From contig JBFWIW010000016.1 in NCBI GenBank assembly GCA_050253535.1, forward strand, positions 1 to 43,775: a stretch of DNA of 43,775 bases, in the 5' to 3' direction. Source of the stretch: JBFWIW01 sp050253535. GTDB lineage: Bacteria; Bacillota; Clostridia; Oscillospirales; Oscillospiraceae. Positions within the stretch are counted from its first letter, which is position 1, and each line of letters starts with the position of its first letter. The translations under genes and the position numbers were made by a program. This document shows positions 17,152 to 25,028 of the stretch, one piece after another. The notes under the pieces are model-generated. The model made no database searches. It was not told where the DNA came from and was given only the letters and a program-made list of their open reading frames with translations.

Positions 17152-17412
17152 TCAGTCAAAAGCCACCGTCTCGCTGCGCTTAAAAAGCGTTGCGGACATG
17201 AGCTGTGATAGATATACTGTCCTTTTTCCGTCCTCCTCACAAACGATAAAGGACTTGGGAATGTCATCGCATATATTTATGATCTGGCCCGATTTTTCTG
17301 CCTGATTCAAAAATGCCCGCGTTATATGTGACTGCGTAGTATTGTCGATGTCGAATATACCGACGATTCTGGATGTCGGCACTACTACGTTCTGCCCCAG
17401 ATGGAGATACAT
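17152..17412 (-). CDS. remB: Extracellular matrix regulator RemB (YaaB/DUF370 family)
   Basis: A small protein of 86 residues that begins MYLHLGQNVVVPTSRIVGIF and contains FDIDNTTQS. It is in the recF-gyrB interval where Bacillus subtilis has yaaB/remB, a paralogue of the biofilm regulator RemA. In that family the proteins act as DNA-binding regulators; the role here is inferred from family and place. The ATG at 17412 follows GGGAGG at good spacing, while an in-frame ATG 27 bp upstream has no such site. About 130 bp without a gene separate it from recF; they hold a weak inverted repeat at the recF stop. Confidence 0.85.
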   Translation of the reverse strand: MYLHLGQNVVVPTSRIVGIFDIDNTTQSHITRAFLNQAEKSGQIINICDDIPKSFIVCEEDGKRTVYLSQLMSATLFKRSETVAFD

Positions 17413-17542
17413 ACTAACCTCCCTTGCGCCCATGCGCACAATTTTTTATAAAATCCTCCCGCGCATAGGAGCTGTGTATTTTTTTCCAGTTAATTATTCA
17501 GCGGTGTGAAAAGGGACGTAGAATGTGATCGCATGAAATTTT

Positions 17543-18646
17543 TCATACGATACTCCCGCAGTCTATATGCAAAAATTTCGCGCCCGTTTTTCCGAGGTTC
17601 CCCACATCCTCGCAGCATGTAATGAAAACCTGCCCGTTGCTGATATGGTTTATTACAAAATCGCGCCGCATACAGTCCAATTCTGAGAGAACATCATCCA
17701 GAAGCAAAACGGGATATTCCCCTCTGTCCTCAAAGTGTATCCTACGTTCCGCGAGTTTAATCGAAAGAGCCGCCGTCCGCGTCTGCCCCTGGGAGGCAAA
17801 GCTTCTTGCCGGAGAGCCGTTAATAAGTATCTCAAGGTCATCCTTGTGGGCCCCCGACAGACACAGGCCTGATTCAATTTCGGCTCGTCTGTGTGCCTCC
17901 TGATGCTCCAAGAGGCGCGGAAATATCTCAGACGGCTTCGCTAGCGGGTCGCTTACTGTCTTCACCGTCCGATAAATTATATCAAGCTGTTCAGCGCCGC
18001 CAGAAAAATCGCGGTGGATTTCTCCAGCCGCGCGCGAAAGCTTTTTTGAAAAATGCGCTCTATAATGTATTAGTTCCGCTCCCCGCAGGGCGAGCTGCCG
18101 GCTGAAATCATCCAACGTATCCAAAAGTGCGGGTTTTACACGCCAGTCACGCAGTATACGGGTCTTGTTCTCATAAATACGGTTATACTCCGTCAGTAGA
18201 GAAACGTAACGCGGCCTTAGCTGCGAGATACACATGTCCATAAGCCGCCTTCTTGCCGCGGCGCCCTCTTTTATCATGTAAAGATCTTCGGGAGAGAACA
18301 TAACCGCTGTAAGTCTTCCGGCAAAGTCGGAAGTTGTCCTCATGCGTACGCCGTTTGCCCAAAGTTCTTTTTTCTGCAAGCGTGATAGCTTTACAGAGAG
18401 CTTCTGCTCGCGCCCGTCCGAACAGATGAGCGACTCAATAGCGGCATTTTCTCTGTTAAAGTTAATCGTTTCGCGGTCATATCTGGTCTTGAACGAGCGG
18501 CCCGAGGTAAGGTAAAATATCGCTTCTAAAAGATTCGTCTTGCCCTGTCCGTTTTTTCCGAGCAGGATATTTACCCCTTCTGAAAAATCGGCCTCACTAA
18601 GCTCATAGTTTCTGAACCCTTTAATCGTGATTTTTTTGACGACCAT
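17543..18646 (-). CDS. recF: DNA replication/repair protein RecF
   Basis: SMC-like ATPase that loads RecA at gaps with RecO and RecR. It has 367 residues. Walker A GKNGQGKTN (30-38) is followed by the family sequence LLEAIFYLTSGRSFKT. The signature-type region is SLCLSG-like (GLCLSGAHKDD with SQGQTR after it), and Walker B is LLLDDVLSELD. The ATG starts one base after the stop of the upstream S4 gene, so translation is coupled. The order dnaA-dnaN-S4-recF is the standard Firmicute one. Confidence 0.97.
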   Translation of the reverse strand: MVVKKITIKGFRNYELSEADFSEGVNILLGKNGQGKTNLLEAIFYLTSGRSFKTRYDRETINFNRENAAIESLICSDGREQKLSVKLSRLQKKELWANGVRMRTTSDFAGRLTAVMFSPEDLYMIKEGAAARRRLMDMCISQLRPRYVSLLTEYNRIYENKTRILRDWRVKPALLDTLDDFSRQLALRGAELIHYRAHFSKKLSRAAGEIHRDFSGGAEQLDIIYRTVKTVSDPLAKPSEIFPRLLEHQEAHRRAEIESGLCLSGAHKDDLEILINGSPARSFASQGQTRTAALSIKLAERRIHFEDRGEYPVLLLDDVLSELDCMRRDFVINHISNGQVFITCCEDVGNLGKTGAKFLHIDCGSIV

Positions 18647-18647
18647 A

Positions 18648-18905
18648 TCAGCTTATTCCGGGGCTTTCGATAATAAGCAAAACTTTTCCCACCTCTACAG
18701 TGTCTCCGGCTCTTATTTTTTTACCTCTCTGCGTACAAACCTCGCCGTTTACGAGAATTTCGCCGTCCTGAATGAGAAGTTTGGCCTCTCCTCCTGTCTG
18801 CGAAAGCGCGGAATATTTGAGGAGAGCATCGAGCCTTATGAACTCGGTGGTTATTTCAATCTTTTCCTCTTTTATCTTCGGTTTTGCTTTTACCTTAACT
18901 TTCAT
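18648..18905 (-). CDS. yaaA: S4-domain RNA-binding protein (YaaA/RlbA type)
   Basis: A small basic protein of 85 residues made of a lysine-rich N-terminus and one S4 domain (about 21-80: FIRLDALLKYSALSQTGGEA, then IQDGEILVNGEVCTQRGKKI and RAGDTVEV). The Bacillus homologue between dnaN and recF is linked to 50S subunit maturation; the role here is by homology. The start overlaps the end of dnaN by 11 bp and the stop touches the recF start, so the three genes form one unit. Confidence 0.9.
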   Translation of the reverse strand: MKVKVKAKPKIKEEKIEITTEFIRLDALLKYSALSQTGGEAKLLIQDGEILVNGEVCTQRGKKIRAGDTVEVGKVLLIIESPGIS

Positions 18906-20010
18906 TGGCTTTAAGCCTCACAGGAAGAATCATATAAATAAAATTAGTCTCCCCTCCCGCCGGGACGATTACACAGGGAGATATACCGGTAGAGATGAGC
19001 AGTACTATATTGTCGGATGGCGCGGCCTTTAAAGCGTCCAGAATATATTTGTTGTTGAAACCTATCTCCAATCCATCTCCGTCTCCGGATATGGGGCATT
19101 CGTCGCTGGCCTTACCCAAAGCCGTGGATGTATAAACCTTCAAAAGCCCATCCGTAAATACGCACCTTACCGGACTTTTAAGCCTGTCGTTAATAATAAG
19201 CGAAACGCGTTCGACGGAGGAGACGATAAGCCGCCGATCCGCTAATATCTGATATTTTCCGGTGGTCGGCACGGAATTTTTATAGTTCAAAAATTCTCCC
19301 TCGAGCTTTCTGGAGACAAGAGTCGTCGTACCGATTGTAAACATTATATGCTTTGAACCTTGTGTTATCTTTACGAGATCATCAGTTTCCGAGGCAATTT
19401 TTTCAACTTCGGAGAGAGCCGTCCCAGGGACGACAAATGAACACTTTTCTATTTCAGTGCGTTCCAACGGCTCCCGGCGCAGTGCCAGACGGTATCCGTC
19501 CACGGATACAACGGTTAGTACGCCGTCCTCAACTTCGAAAAGGGAGCCCGTGTGTATAGGACGTGCTTCGTTATCGCTCACTGCAAAGTTTGTTTGCGCA
19601 ATCATGGCTTTTAACGTCTTTTCCTGAATGTATATCGAATTCTGATAATCTACGGAAGGAAACTCCGGATAATCGACCTCATTAAATCCAATTATCTCAA
19701 ACTCACTCATACCGCATTTTATTTTAGCTGTGAATCTCTCATCTACATCGACAACAAAAATATCATCAGGCATCTTTCTAATAATATCGCCGAAAAGGCG
19801 GGCATTTAATACAACAGCACCCTCCTCTACCACGTCCGCGGAGAGTGTAGTACGAATACCCGTTTTGAGGTCATAACCCGATATTCGAACATCACTGTGT
19901 GCCTCGATAAGAAGCCCCTCCAGGGACGGAACGGCGCTCCGGACGGACGCAGCTCTTGACGCTGTTGTGACGGCGGCCTGAATAAGTGATTTTTCGCATG
20001 AAAACTTCAC
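18895..20010 (-). CDS. dnaN: DNA polymerase III sliding clamp (beta subunit)
   Basis: Ring-shaped dimer that tethers replicative polymerase to DNA. It has 371 residues, with three clamp folds; typical pieces are MKFSCEKSLIQAAVTTASRA at the start and GYRLALRREPL in the middle. It starts with GTG behind a strong AGGAGG. The promoter must lie in or beyond the origin region, between it and dnaA. The C-terminal MILPVRL motif is present near the end. Confidence 0.97.
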   Translation of the reverse strand: MKFSCEKSLIQAAVTTASRAASVRSAVPSLEGLLIEAHSDVRISGYDLKTGIRTTLSADVVEEGAVVLNARLFGDIIRKMPDDIFVVDVDERFTAKIKCGMSEFEIIGFNEVDYPEFPSVDYQNSIYIQEKTLKAMIAQTNFAVSDNEARPIHTGSLFEVEDGVLTVVSVDGYRLALRREPLERTEIEKCSFVVPGTALSEVEKIASETDDLVKITQGSKHIMFTIGTTTLVSRKLEGEFLNYKNSVPTTGKYQILADRRLIVSSVERVSLIINDRLKSPVRCVFTDGLLKVYTSTALGKASDECPISGDGDGLEIGFNNKYILDALKAAPSDNIVLLISTGISPCVIVPAGGETNFIYMILPVRLKANES

Positions 20011-20429
20011 TTTGTGTTCCTCCTAACATCTGCGTTTTTTCTTAAATAAAAAAATAGTAATATTATATTAAAAAAATAAATATATATATATATTTAGCCG
20101 TAGTAGCCGTAGTAGAGAAAATTGTGGAAAAGCCGAGAAACCTATGTGGGACAAGCTTTTGACAAATTAAACGTCTGTAGACAAAATGTGGGGTTTTGAC
20201 GCTGAAAAAGGGGAGAGAAAGTTTTCCACGGAAAATAACGCACATTTAAACATTTTGTGGATAATTTGGACAAGCCCTTCAGTCTTTAATTAAAAAATAT
20301 CTGTGCTCGTTTTTTTGCCTGCTTTGATGTAGGAAATTGTTATTATTGCTTATGCTTGTAAAATTTTTCCTCGTCAATGAAATTCGTCTGAAGACTTAAG
20401 CACATAAATTTTTTAATCAACGCTTTTTT
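20011..20429. other. Replication origin oriC (dnaA-dnaN interval)
   Basis: A 419-bp gene-free stretch. In the dnaA-to-dnaN direction it has a perfect DnaA box TTATCCACA (20256-20264, minus strand), several weaker boxes, and TTTTCCACA (20123-20131, minus strand). After this last box come CTACTACGG repeats (20095-20115; on the plus strand two TAGCCGTAG units plus TAG) and then a nearly pure A+T tract with (TA)n (20041-20094). This box, CTA/TAG trio, AT-rich order is that of the basal unwinding system described for Bacillus subtilis oriC. A further box-like TTTTCCACG is at 20222-20230 on the plus strand. Confidence 0.88.
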
Positions 20430-21752
20430 TCAATTTTTCGAATTTATATTGGCCATAACGTCTTTTACGGTCTGTGCAATTTCGCTGCCGTTTTCTATTT
20501 CCTTTTCAATCTTTGTGACTGAAGACAACACAGTCGAGTGGTCGCGCCCCTCAAAAATGTCGCCGATATCCTTGAGTGAGAGATTAGTCATCCGGCGGAT
20601 GAGGTACATGGAAATCTGCCGTGCCAGAGCGGTGTTTCTTATACGGCTCTGACCCTTTACTTCATCCGGCGCAAGGGAGTAGTATTTCGCGGTCTCCTCT
20701 ATAATGATCTCCGGCGTCGGTATGTAGTCATTTTTTTCCCTGACCATATCTTTTATAATTTTTGAGACGGTGGTGACATTCAGGTCGCCGCCCATAAGGG
20801 CTTTGTATGCCGTTATTTTTTTAACCGCGCCCTCTATCTGGCGGACGTTGGAGGTCATGTTTTCGGCTATATAATTTGCCACGTCCTCGGAAATATCAAT
20901 TCCGAGCTGCGCCGATTTGTTTTTTATGATGGCCATCCTAGTCTCATAGTCAGGGCTCTGTATGTCGGCCAGAAGACCGGATTCGAGGCGGGTCTTTAGT
21001 CTGTCAGTCAGGGTCGGCATCTCGTTCGGCGGCCGGTCGGAGGTGAAGATCATCTGATGATTGGTTTCGTAGAGAGCATTGAATGTGTGAAAAAATTCTT
21101 CCTGAGTCTGTTCCTTTCCACCGATTATCTGGATGTCATCCATGAGAAAGAGGTCTGCGTTTCTGTATTTTTCGCGAAAAACAACGTTTTCACCGGTCTT
21201 GCCGGTACGCAGGGCAGCGATCAGCTCGTTCAAAAAATCCTCGCCTTTTACATACACGATGTTGTACTCCGGGTGTCGTTTTCTCATAACGTTTCTGATT
21301 GCGCATAGAAGGTGAGTCTTCCCCAGCCCGGAATCACCGTAGATAAAGAGAGGGTTGAAATTCTTCGTCTCCTCATTGGCGACTGCCATGGCGGCCGCGT
21401 GTGCGAACTTGTTGGAACTTCCCACGACAAAGCGCTCAAAGGTATATTCCTCACCGTCTGATACGGCAGGAGCAGTTTTCATACGGGCTAGGTACGTCTC
21501 AAGTTCCTTCTCGCCAAGTACCAGTATATCGAAATCGGCCGAAAATATCTCATACAGCGCTGCCTTAATAATGCCGGAATAACGGCTTTCAATAATCTTT
21601 TTGACGGTTTCGGAAGGGGCTGATATCACGAGCCGATCCTCCTGCAGAGCGACGGCACGGCAATCATTGAACCAAGTCTGCATGGCGGTGGGCGTTATTG
21701 TCTCACCCAATATACCGAGGACACGGCTCCATATGTAAGAAGCTGAATTCAT
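20430..21752 (-). CDS. dnaA: Chromosomal replication initiator DnaA
   Basis: AAA+ initiator that binds DnaA boxes and opens oriC. It has 440 residues. Domain I (about 1-85) has the conserved TWFNDCRAVAL region. Domain III carries Walker A GDSGLGKTH (139-147), Walker B LFLMDDIQ and sensor TSDRPP. Domain IV, the DNA-binding part, ends with GRDHSTVLSSVTKIE. AAAGGA lies 8 bp before the ATG. Its promoter, at 21837-21865, is followed by a 5' leader of about 75 nt that contains a perfect 7-1-7 inverted repeat (ATATGCA/TGCATAT, 21809-21823). The linker domain II is short. Confidence 0.98.
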   Translation of the reverse strand: MNSASYIWSRVLGILGETITPTAMQTWFNDCRAVALQEDRLVISAPSETVKKIIESRYSGIIKAALYEIFSADFDILVLGEKELETYLARMKTAPAVSDGEEYTFERFVVGSSNKFAHAAAMAVANEETKNFNPLFIYGDSGLGKTHLLCAIRNVMRKRHPEYNIVYVKGEDFLNELIAALRTGKTGENVVFREKYRNADLFLMDDIQIIGGKEQTQEEFFHTFNALYETNHQMIFTSDRPPNEMPTLTDRLKTRLESGLLADIQSPDYETRMAIIKNKSAQLGIDISEDVANYIAENMTSNVRQIEGAVKKITAYKALMGGDLNVTTVSKIIKDMVREKNDYIPTPEIIIEETAKYYSLAPDEVKGQSRIRNTALARQISMYLIRRMTNLSLKDIGDIFEGRDHSTVLSSVTKIEKEIENGSEIAQTVKDVMANINSKN

Positions 21753-21836
21753 GGTTTTGTTCCTTTCGTTCGGCTTAATTCTATCCGGACAGAAGCGTTG
21801 GAAAAATTATATGCAGTGCATATGCGAATTCGTATT

Positions 21837-21865
21837 ATTTTATCAAAATATTACAGCTTTTGCAA
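21837..21865 (-). promoter_or_regulatory. dnaA promoter
   Basis: On the minus strand -35 TTGCAA (21860-21865), 17 bp spacer, -10 TAAAAT (21837-21842); expected start near 21830. The -35 is its own reverse complement and is shared with a plus-strand promoter. The inverted repeat ATATGCA-G-TGCATAT (21809-21823) lies just inside the transcript and could act as an operator or a leader hairpin. Confidence 0.75.
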
Positions 21866-21888
21866 GCCTTTTTAACGACATATACAAT
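21860..21888 (+). promoter_or_regulatory. Plus-strand promoter divergent from dnaA
   Basis: The same TTGCAA (21860-21865) read on the plus strand is followed by a 17 bp spacer and -10 TACAAT (21883-21888). The expected start is near 21895. No protein gene of reasonable size follows; the region 21895-22110 contains inverted repeats and then the end of htpG on the other strand. Confidence 0.5.
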
Positions 21889-21942
21889 ATAAAATAGAAA
21901 CATTCCACAGAGCGGAGCTGAACCGTGGGAAACTTTTTGCTT

Positions 21943-22088
21943 ATGGAGCCGCTGATTAAATCGCATTGAATGGATAGTTAGAGAAATTTTCGTCTATCCG
22001 TTTAAAAAACGCAGGTAATGAGGCTTTTCGGATGAGATGGCGGAAAATAATCCGCTCAGCACCGACTGTGGATTTAATCATAGCTCAT
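21943..22088 (+). ncRNA. Candidate structured non-coding RNA between dnaA and htpG
   Basis: A closing helix is formed by TGATTAAAT (21953-21961) and ATTTAATCA (22072-22080), extended by GAGC/GCTC (21946-21949, 22083-22086). Inside are two hairpins: AATGGATAG (21969-21977) with CTATCCGTT (21994-22002), and GGCGGA (22039-22044) with TCCGCT (22051-22056). Both inner stems need a G-U pair that works only on the plus strand, where a promoter is found upstream. A further complementary pair is GGCTTTTC (22022-22029) with GAAAAGCC (22108-22115). No recognised RNA family and no open reading frame longer than a few codons; no clear plus-strand terminator with a T-run is seen. Confidence 0.35.
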
Positions 22089-22105
22089 TAATCACTCCGC
22101 GCCTG

Positions 22106-22147
22106 CAGAAAAGCCAACCCCCCCGACGTGTTGCGCCGGGGGGGTTG
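22106..22147 (-). terminator. htpG terminator
   Basis: On the minus strand an 11-bp stem (CAACCCCCCCG with its complement, 22115-22147) is followed by GCTTTTC. It lies about 28 bp beyond the htpG stop. On the plus strand the stem has no T-run after it. Confidence 0.7.
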
Positions 22148-22175
22148 CCGTAGCCGCATTTAGAGATACCGTCCC

Positions 22176-24017
22176 TTATACCATCAGAGAGGAGACGATA
22201 GAGGAAAACTCGGCCGGGTCCTCCACCGGAAGGCCGGCGATGAGAAGCGCCTCGCCATAGAGGAGCTTTACATATTTTATGGCTTTATCCCTGTCACCGG
22301 CGTATGCCTCGCGCAGGGCCGTAAAGACTGGGTGCGAGGCATTGAGTTCAAGTACGCGCTCAGCCTTGACCTTCTCGCCCTCCGGCGTGGGGATGGAGGC
22401 GAAGTACCTCTCCATCTCAAGCGAGACGGGGCCTTGAGTCGTGAGGCAGACGGGGGCGGTTTTCAGCTTTTTGGAGACGCGTGAGACCGCGACCCTGCCG
22501 CCGAGAGTTTCGGTTACAAAGTCCAGAAGGGCTTTATTTTCTTCCCCGGCTTTCTCCGCGTCTTCCTTCTCCGTTTCCGATTCGAGCCCAAGGTCATCGT
22601 CATTTACCGATTTGAATGGCTTCTCCATATATTGGCCGAGCGACTGAACGCAGAATTCCTCCATGTTCTCGGTGAGATAGAGAATATCAAAGCCGTGGTC
22701 ACGTACCGGCTCCGCCTGCGGAAGTCCGGCGGCGATGGCAGTGGATTCGGCACAGGCGTAGTAAATGAATTTTTGTTCTTCCGGCATCGAATCAACGTAT
22801 TCCTTGAGAGATACCATTTTCTCCTGTCCGGAAGACCGGAATAACAGAAGGTCTGACAGAATATCCTTTTTCATGCCGAAGTCGGAGACGCAGCCGAAAC
22901 GGATCTGGAGCCCGAAGCTATTATAAAACTCTTCGTATTTTTCCCGCTCACAGTCCATAAGACGTTTCAATTCGGACTTTATCTTCTTTTCGAGATTTGA
23001 CGCTATGATTTTAAGCTGTCTGTCATGCTGCAGAAGCTCGCGCGAGATGTTAAGCGACAGATCCTGCGAGTCGACGACGCCCTGAACAAAACGGAAATAT
23101 TCCGGCAAAAGCGCATCGCACTTTTCCATAATCATAACGCCGCTCGTGTAGAGCTGCAGACCCGGCTCATATGCCGCCGAGTAGTAATTGAAGGGGGCGG
23201 AACGCGGAACAAACAGGAGAGCCTTGTAGCTCACGGCGCCCTCCGCATTTACGCGGATAATGGCGGCGGGGTCTTTTGCGTCGTGAAACTTCTCCTTATA
23301 AAAAGCGGTACAGTCCTCGTCGGTCGCCTCGGTCTTGCTGCGCTGCCAGACGGGGATCATGCTGTTAACGGTCTCTTCGCCCATCTTAATCGGCCAGCGG
23401 ATATAGTCCGAATATTTTTTAATAATGCTGCGGAGCGTGTACTCCTCCAGAAATTCGCCGTAGTTTTCGCCATCGGCATCGTCTTTCAGCTCAATAACGA
23501 TGTCCGTGCCGACGGAATCTTTTTCACAGGGCTTTATGGTGTAGCCGTCCGCGCCCTCGCTTGTCCAGAGACTTCCTTCGGCAGAGCCGTAGGCGCGTGA
23601 AATGACGGCGACCTTTTTGGCCACCATGAAAGCCGAGTAAAAGCCCACGCCAAACTGGCCGATTATGTCGATATCGCCCTCCGGGGCACTGTTTTCGGCC
23701 ATTTCCTGCCTAAATTTCAGCGAGCCGCTTTTTGCTATGACGCCTAGATTCTGCTCCAGATCCTCAGCGGACATGCCTATGCCGTTATCGGTGACGGTTA
23801 TCCGTCTCGCGTCTTTGTCAGCCGAGACGGTTATTCTGAAGTCTTCCCGGCTCATGCCGACGTTCTGATCGGTGAGCGAGAGATAACACAGTTTGTCTAT
23901 GGCATCGGATGCGTTGGAAATGAGCTCGCGCAGAAAGATCTCCTTGTGTGTATAGATGGAATTTATCATGAGATCAAGTATGCGTTTAGATTCCGTTTTA
24001 AATTGTTTCTTTGCCAC
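22176..24017 (-). CDS. htpG: Molecular chaperone HtpG (Hsp90)
   Basis: Cytosolic ATP-dependent chaperone dimer of 613 residues. The GHKL nucleotide-binding domain is clear: LRELISNASDAIDKL, VTDNGIGMSAEDL, and GQFGVGFYSAFMV. The middle domain contains LNISRELLQ with the conserved arginine, and a C-terminal dimerisation domain follows. It starts with GTG behind AAAGGAGG. It has its own promoter and terminator, placed between dnaA and rpmH, where most Firmicutes have no extra genes. The length is normal for bacterial HtpG. Confidence 0.96.
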   Translation of the reverse strand: MAKKQFKTESKRILDLMINSIYTHKEIFLRELISNASDAIDKLCYLSLTDQNVGMSREDFRITVSADKDARRITVTDNGIGMSAEDLEQNLGVIAKSGSLKFRQEMAENSAPEGDIDIIGQFGVGFYSAFMVAKKVAVISRAYGSAEGSLWTSEGADGYTIKPCEKDSVGTDIVIELKDDADGENYGEFLEEYTLRSIIKKYSDYIRWPIKMGEETVNSMIPVWQRSKTEATDEDCTAFYKEKFHDAKDPAAIIRVNAEGAVSYKALLFVPRSAPFNYYSAAYEPGLQLYTSGVMIMEKCDALLPEYFRFVQGVVDSQDLSLNISRELLQHDRQLKIIASNLEKKIKSELKRLMDCEREKYEEFYNSFGLQIRFGCVSDFGMKKDILSDLLLFRSSGQEKMVSLKEYVDSMPEEQKFIYYACAESTAIAAGLPQAEPVRDHGFDILYLTENMEEFCVQSLGQYMEKPFKSVNDDDLGLESETEKEDAEKAGEENKALLDFVTETLGGRVAVSRVSKKLKTAPVCLTTQGPVSLEMERYFASIPTPEGEKVKAERVLELNASHPVFTALREAYAGDRDKAIKYVKLLYGEALLIAGLPVEDPAEFSSIVSSLMV

Positions 24018-24068
24018 GTTATTTCCTCCTTTGAATGATTAAGCTAGATGAAATATCAGCAAAAATTT

Positions 24069-24096
24069 ATTATATCACTTTTCCACATTTTTTCAA
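24069..24096 (-). promoter_or_regulatory. htpG promoter
   Basis: On the minus strand -35 TTGAAA (24091-24096), 16 bp spacer, perfect -10 TATAAT (24069-24074). The spacer contains TTTTCCACA on the plus strand (24079-24087), one mismatch from a DnaA box. No CIRCE or CtsR-type repeat is seen. It is back to back with the thiT promoter; the two -35 boxes are 7 bp apart. Confidence 0.75.
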
Positions 24097-24103
24097 GCAT
24101 ATG

Positions 24104-24132
24104 TTGACAAACGCCGTCGTAGCGTGTAAAAT
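24104..24132 (+). promoter_or_regulatory. thiT promoter
   Basis: -35 TTGACA (24104-24109), 17 bp spacer, -10 TAAAAT (24127-24132), placed directly before the TPP aptamer. Confidence 0.8.
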
Positions 24133-24139
24133 GACCGCA

Positions 24140-24292
24140 AATGGGGCGCTGGGACACCTTCCCGGCTGAGATGGCGCTAAACGGAGCGCCAGCACCCTTG
24201 AACCTGATCCGGGTAATGCCGGCGTAGGAAAGCGATATGAAACCTTTTAGGGTTCGTTTTCAGCCGCATTACATTATGTAATGCGGCTTTTT
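24140..24292 (+). promoter_or_regulatory. TPP (THI-box) riboswitch with terminator
   Basis: The aptamer (about 24142-24235) shows the conserved CTGAGA of the pyrimidine-sensing arm and ACCCTTGAACCTGATCCGGG with GTAATGCCGGCGTAGGAA of the THI box. It is followed by a strong terminator: GCCGCATTAC/GTAATGCGGC stem (24263-24287) and TTTTT (24288-24292). Known behaviour of the class: thiamine pyrophosphate binding favours termination, so thiT is expressed when thiamine is scarce. Confidence 0.95.
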
Positions 24293-24346
24293 GTCGCTCT
24301 CCGCAATATTTTGCTCCCGCCATAAGCGGGAAGGGAGGAACAAACA

Positions 24347-24895
24347 ATGGAAAACAATTCAAAGATCAGAGGTCTCTGTGAGGGCGCTATCATGATAGCA
24401 CTGGCCCAGGTGCTGAGCTTCTTAAAGCTCTGGGAGCTTCCTCAGGGAGGGGCGGTTACGCTCGCTATGCTGCCGATCATCTTCTTTGCCGTCCGATGGG
24501 GTCTCGGCCAGGGCCTTCTCGCCGGATTTGTGTTCGGGCTCTTGCAGCTCATCTTCGACGGAGCGTTCGCATGGGGCTGGCAGTCCATAATCGGGGATTA
24601 CCTGGTTGCCTTTACGGTACTTGGCATTGCTGGGCTGTTTAAAGGCTTGAAGTGGGGCATTTTTTATGGCACTCTCGCCGCGTGCGTGGCAAGATTTCTT
24701 GTCCATTATGTCGTGGGGGCAACGATATGGGCCGAATATATGCCGGAACAGTTCTTCGGTCTCACTATGACGACGCCTTGGTTCTACTCACTGCTCTATA
24801 ACGGCAGCTATATGGCAATAGACATGGTTCTGTGCATTTTCGTTTTCGCACTGCTTTATAAGCCCCTTCGGGCATATATGACCGGAGAGAAATAA
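24347..24895 (+). CDS. thiT: Energy-coupled thiamine transporter ThiT (ECF S component)
   Basis: Substrate-binding membrane subunit of an ECF transporter for thiamine; 182 residues with about six transmembrane segments. Family features are the early EGAIMIALAQVLSFLKLWELPQGG, and aromatic residues in the WGWQSIIGDYL and later segments that line the thiamine pocket in the family. GGGAGG precedes the ATG. The TPP riboswitch directly upstream supports the substrate. The ATPase and T subunits (EcfA, EcfA', EcfT) are not in the window. Confidence 0.93.
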   Translation: MENNSKIRGLCEGAIMIALAQVLSFLKLWELPQGGAVTLAMLPIIFFAVRWGLGQGLLAGFVFGLLQLIFDGAFAWGWQSIIGDYLVAFTVLGIAGLFKGLKWGIFYGTLAACVARFLVHYVVGATIWAEYMPEQFFGLTMTTPWFYSLLYNGSYMAIDMVLCIFVFALLYKPLRAYMTGEK

Positions 24896-24936
24896 GTTTC
24901 CCGGGGAATACTTTTACAGAAAAACCAGGTATAATC

Positions 24937-24975
24937 AAAAAATGCGCTCCGGAATTTTTCGGAGCGCATTTTTTT
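24937..24975. terminator. Bidirectional terminator between thiT and the acyl-CoA ligase gene
   Basis: ATGCGCTCCG and CGGAGCGCAT form a 10-bp stem, flanked by AAAAA on the left and TTTTTTT on the right. It ends thiT on the plus strand and, read the other way, the ligase gene that stops at 25029. Confidence 0.9.
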
Positions 24976-25028
24976 GACATAAGGGAAAAATTCGGTTTTT
25001 TATAAACAGCTGATACAATAAAGGAATA

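Noticed and set aside
17528..17551. Inverted repeat at the recF stop as a terminator
   Set aside because: The 11-bp arms are A/T-rich with almost no loop and no T-run follows. Expression of remB and gyrB downstream argues against efficient termination.
20081..20094. (TA)n microsatellite as a phase-variation tract
   Set aside because: It is in the AT-rich unwinding part of oriC, not in a coding or promoter position, so origin function explains it.
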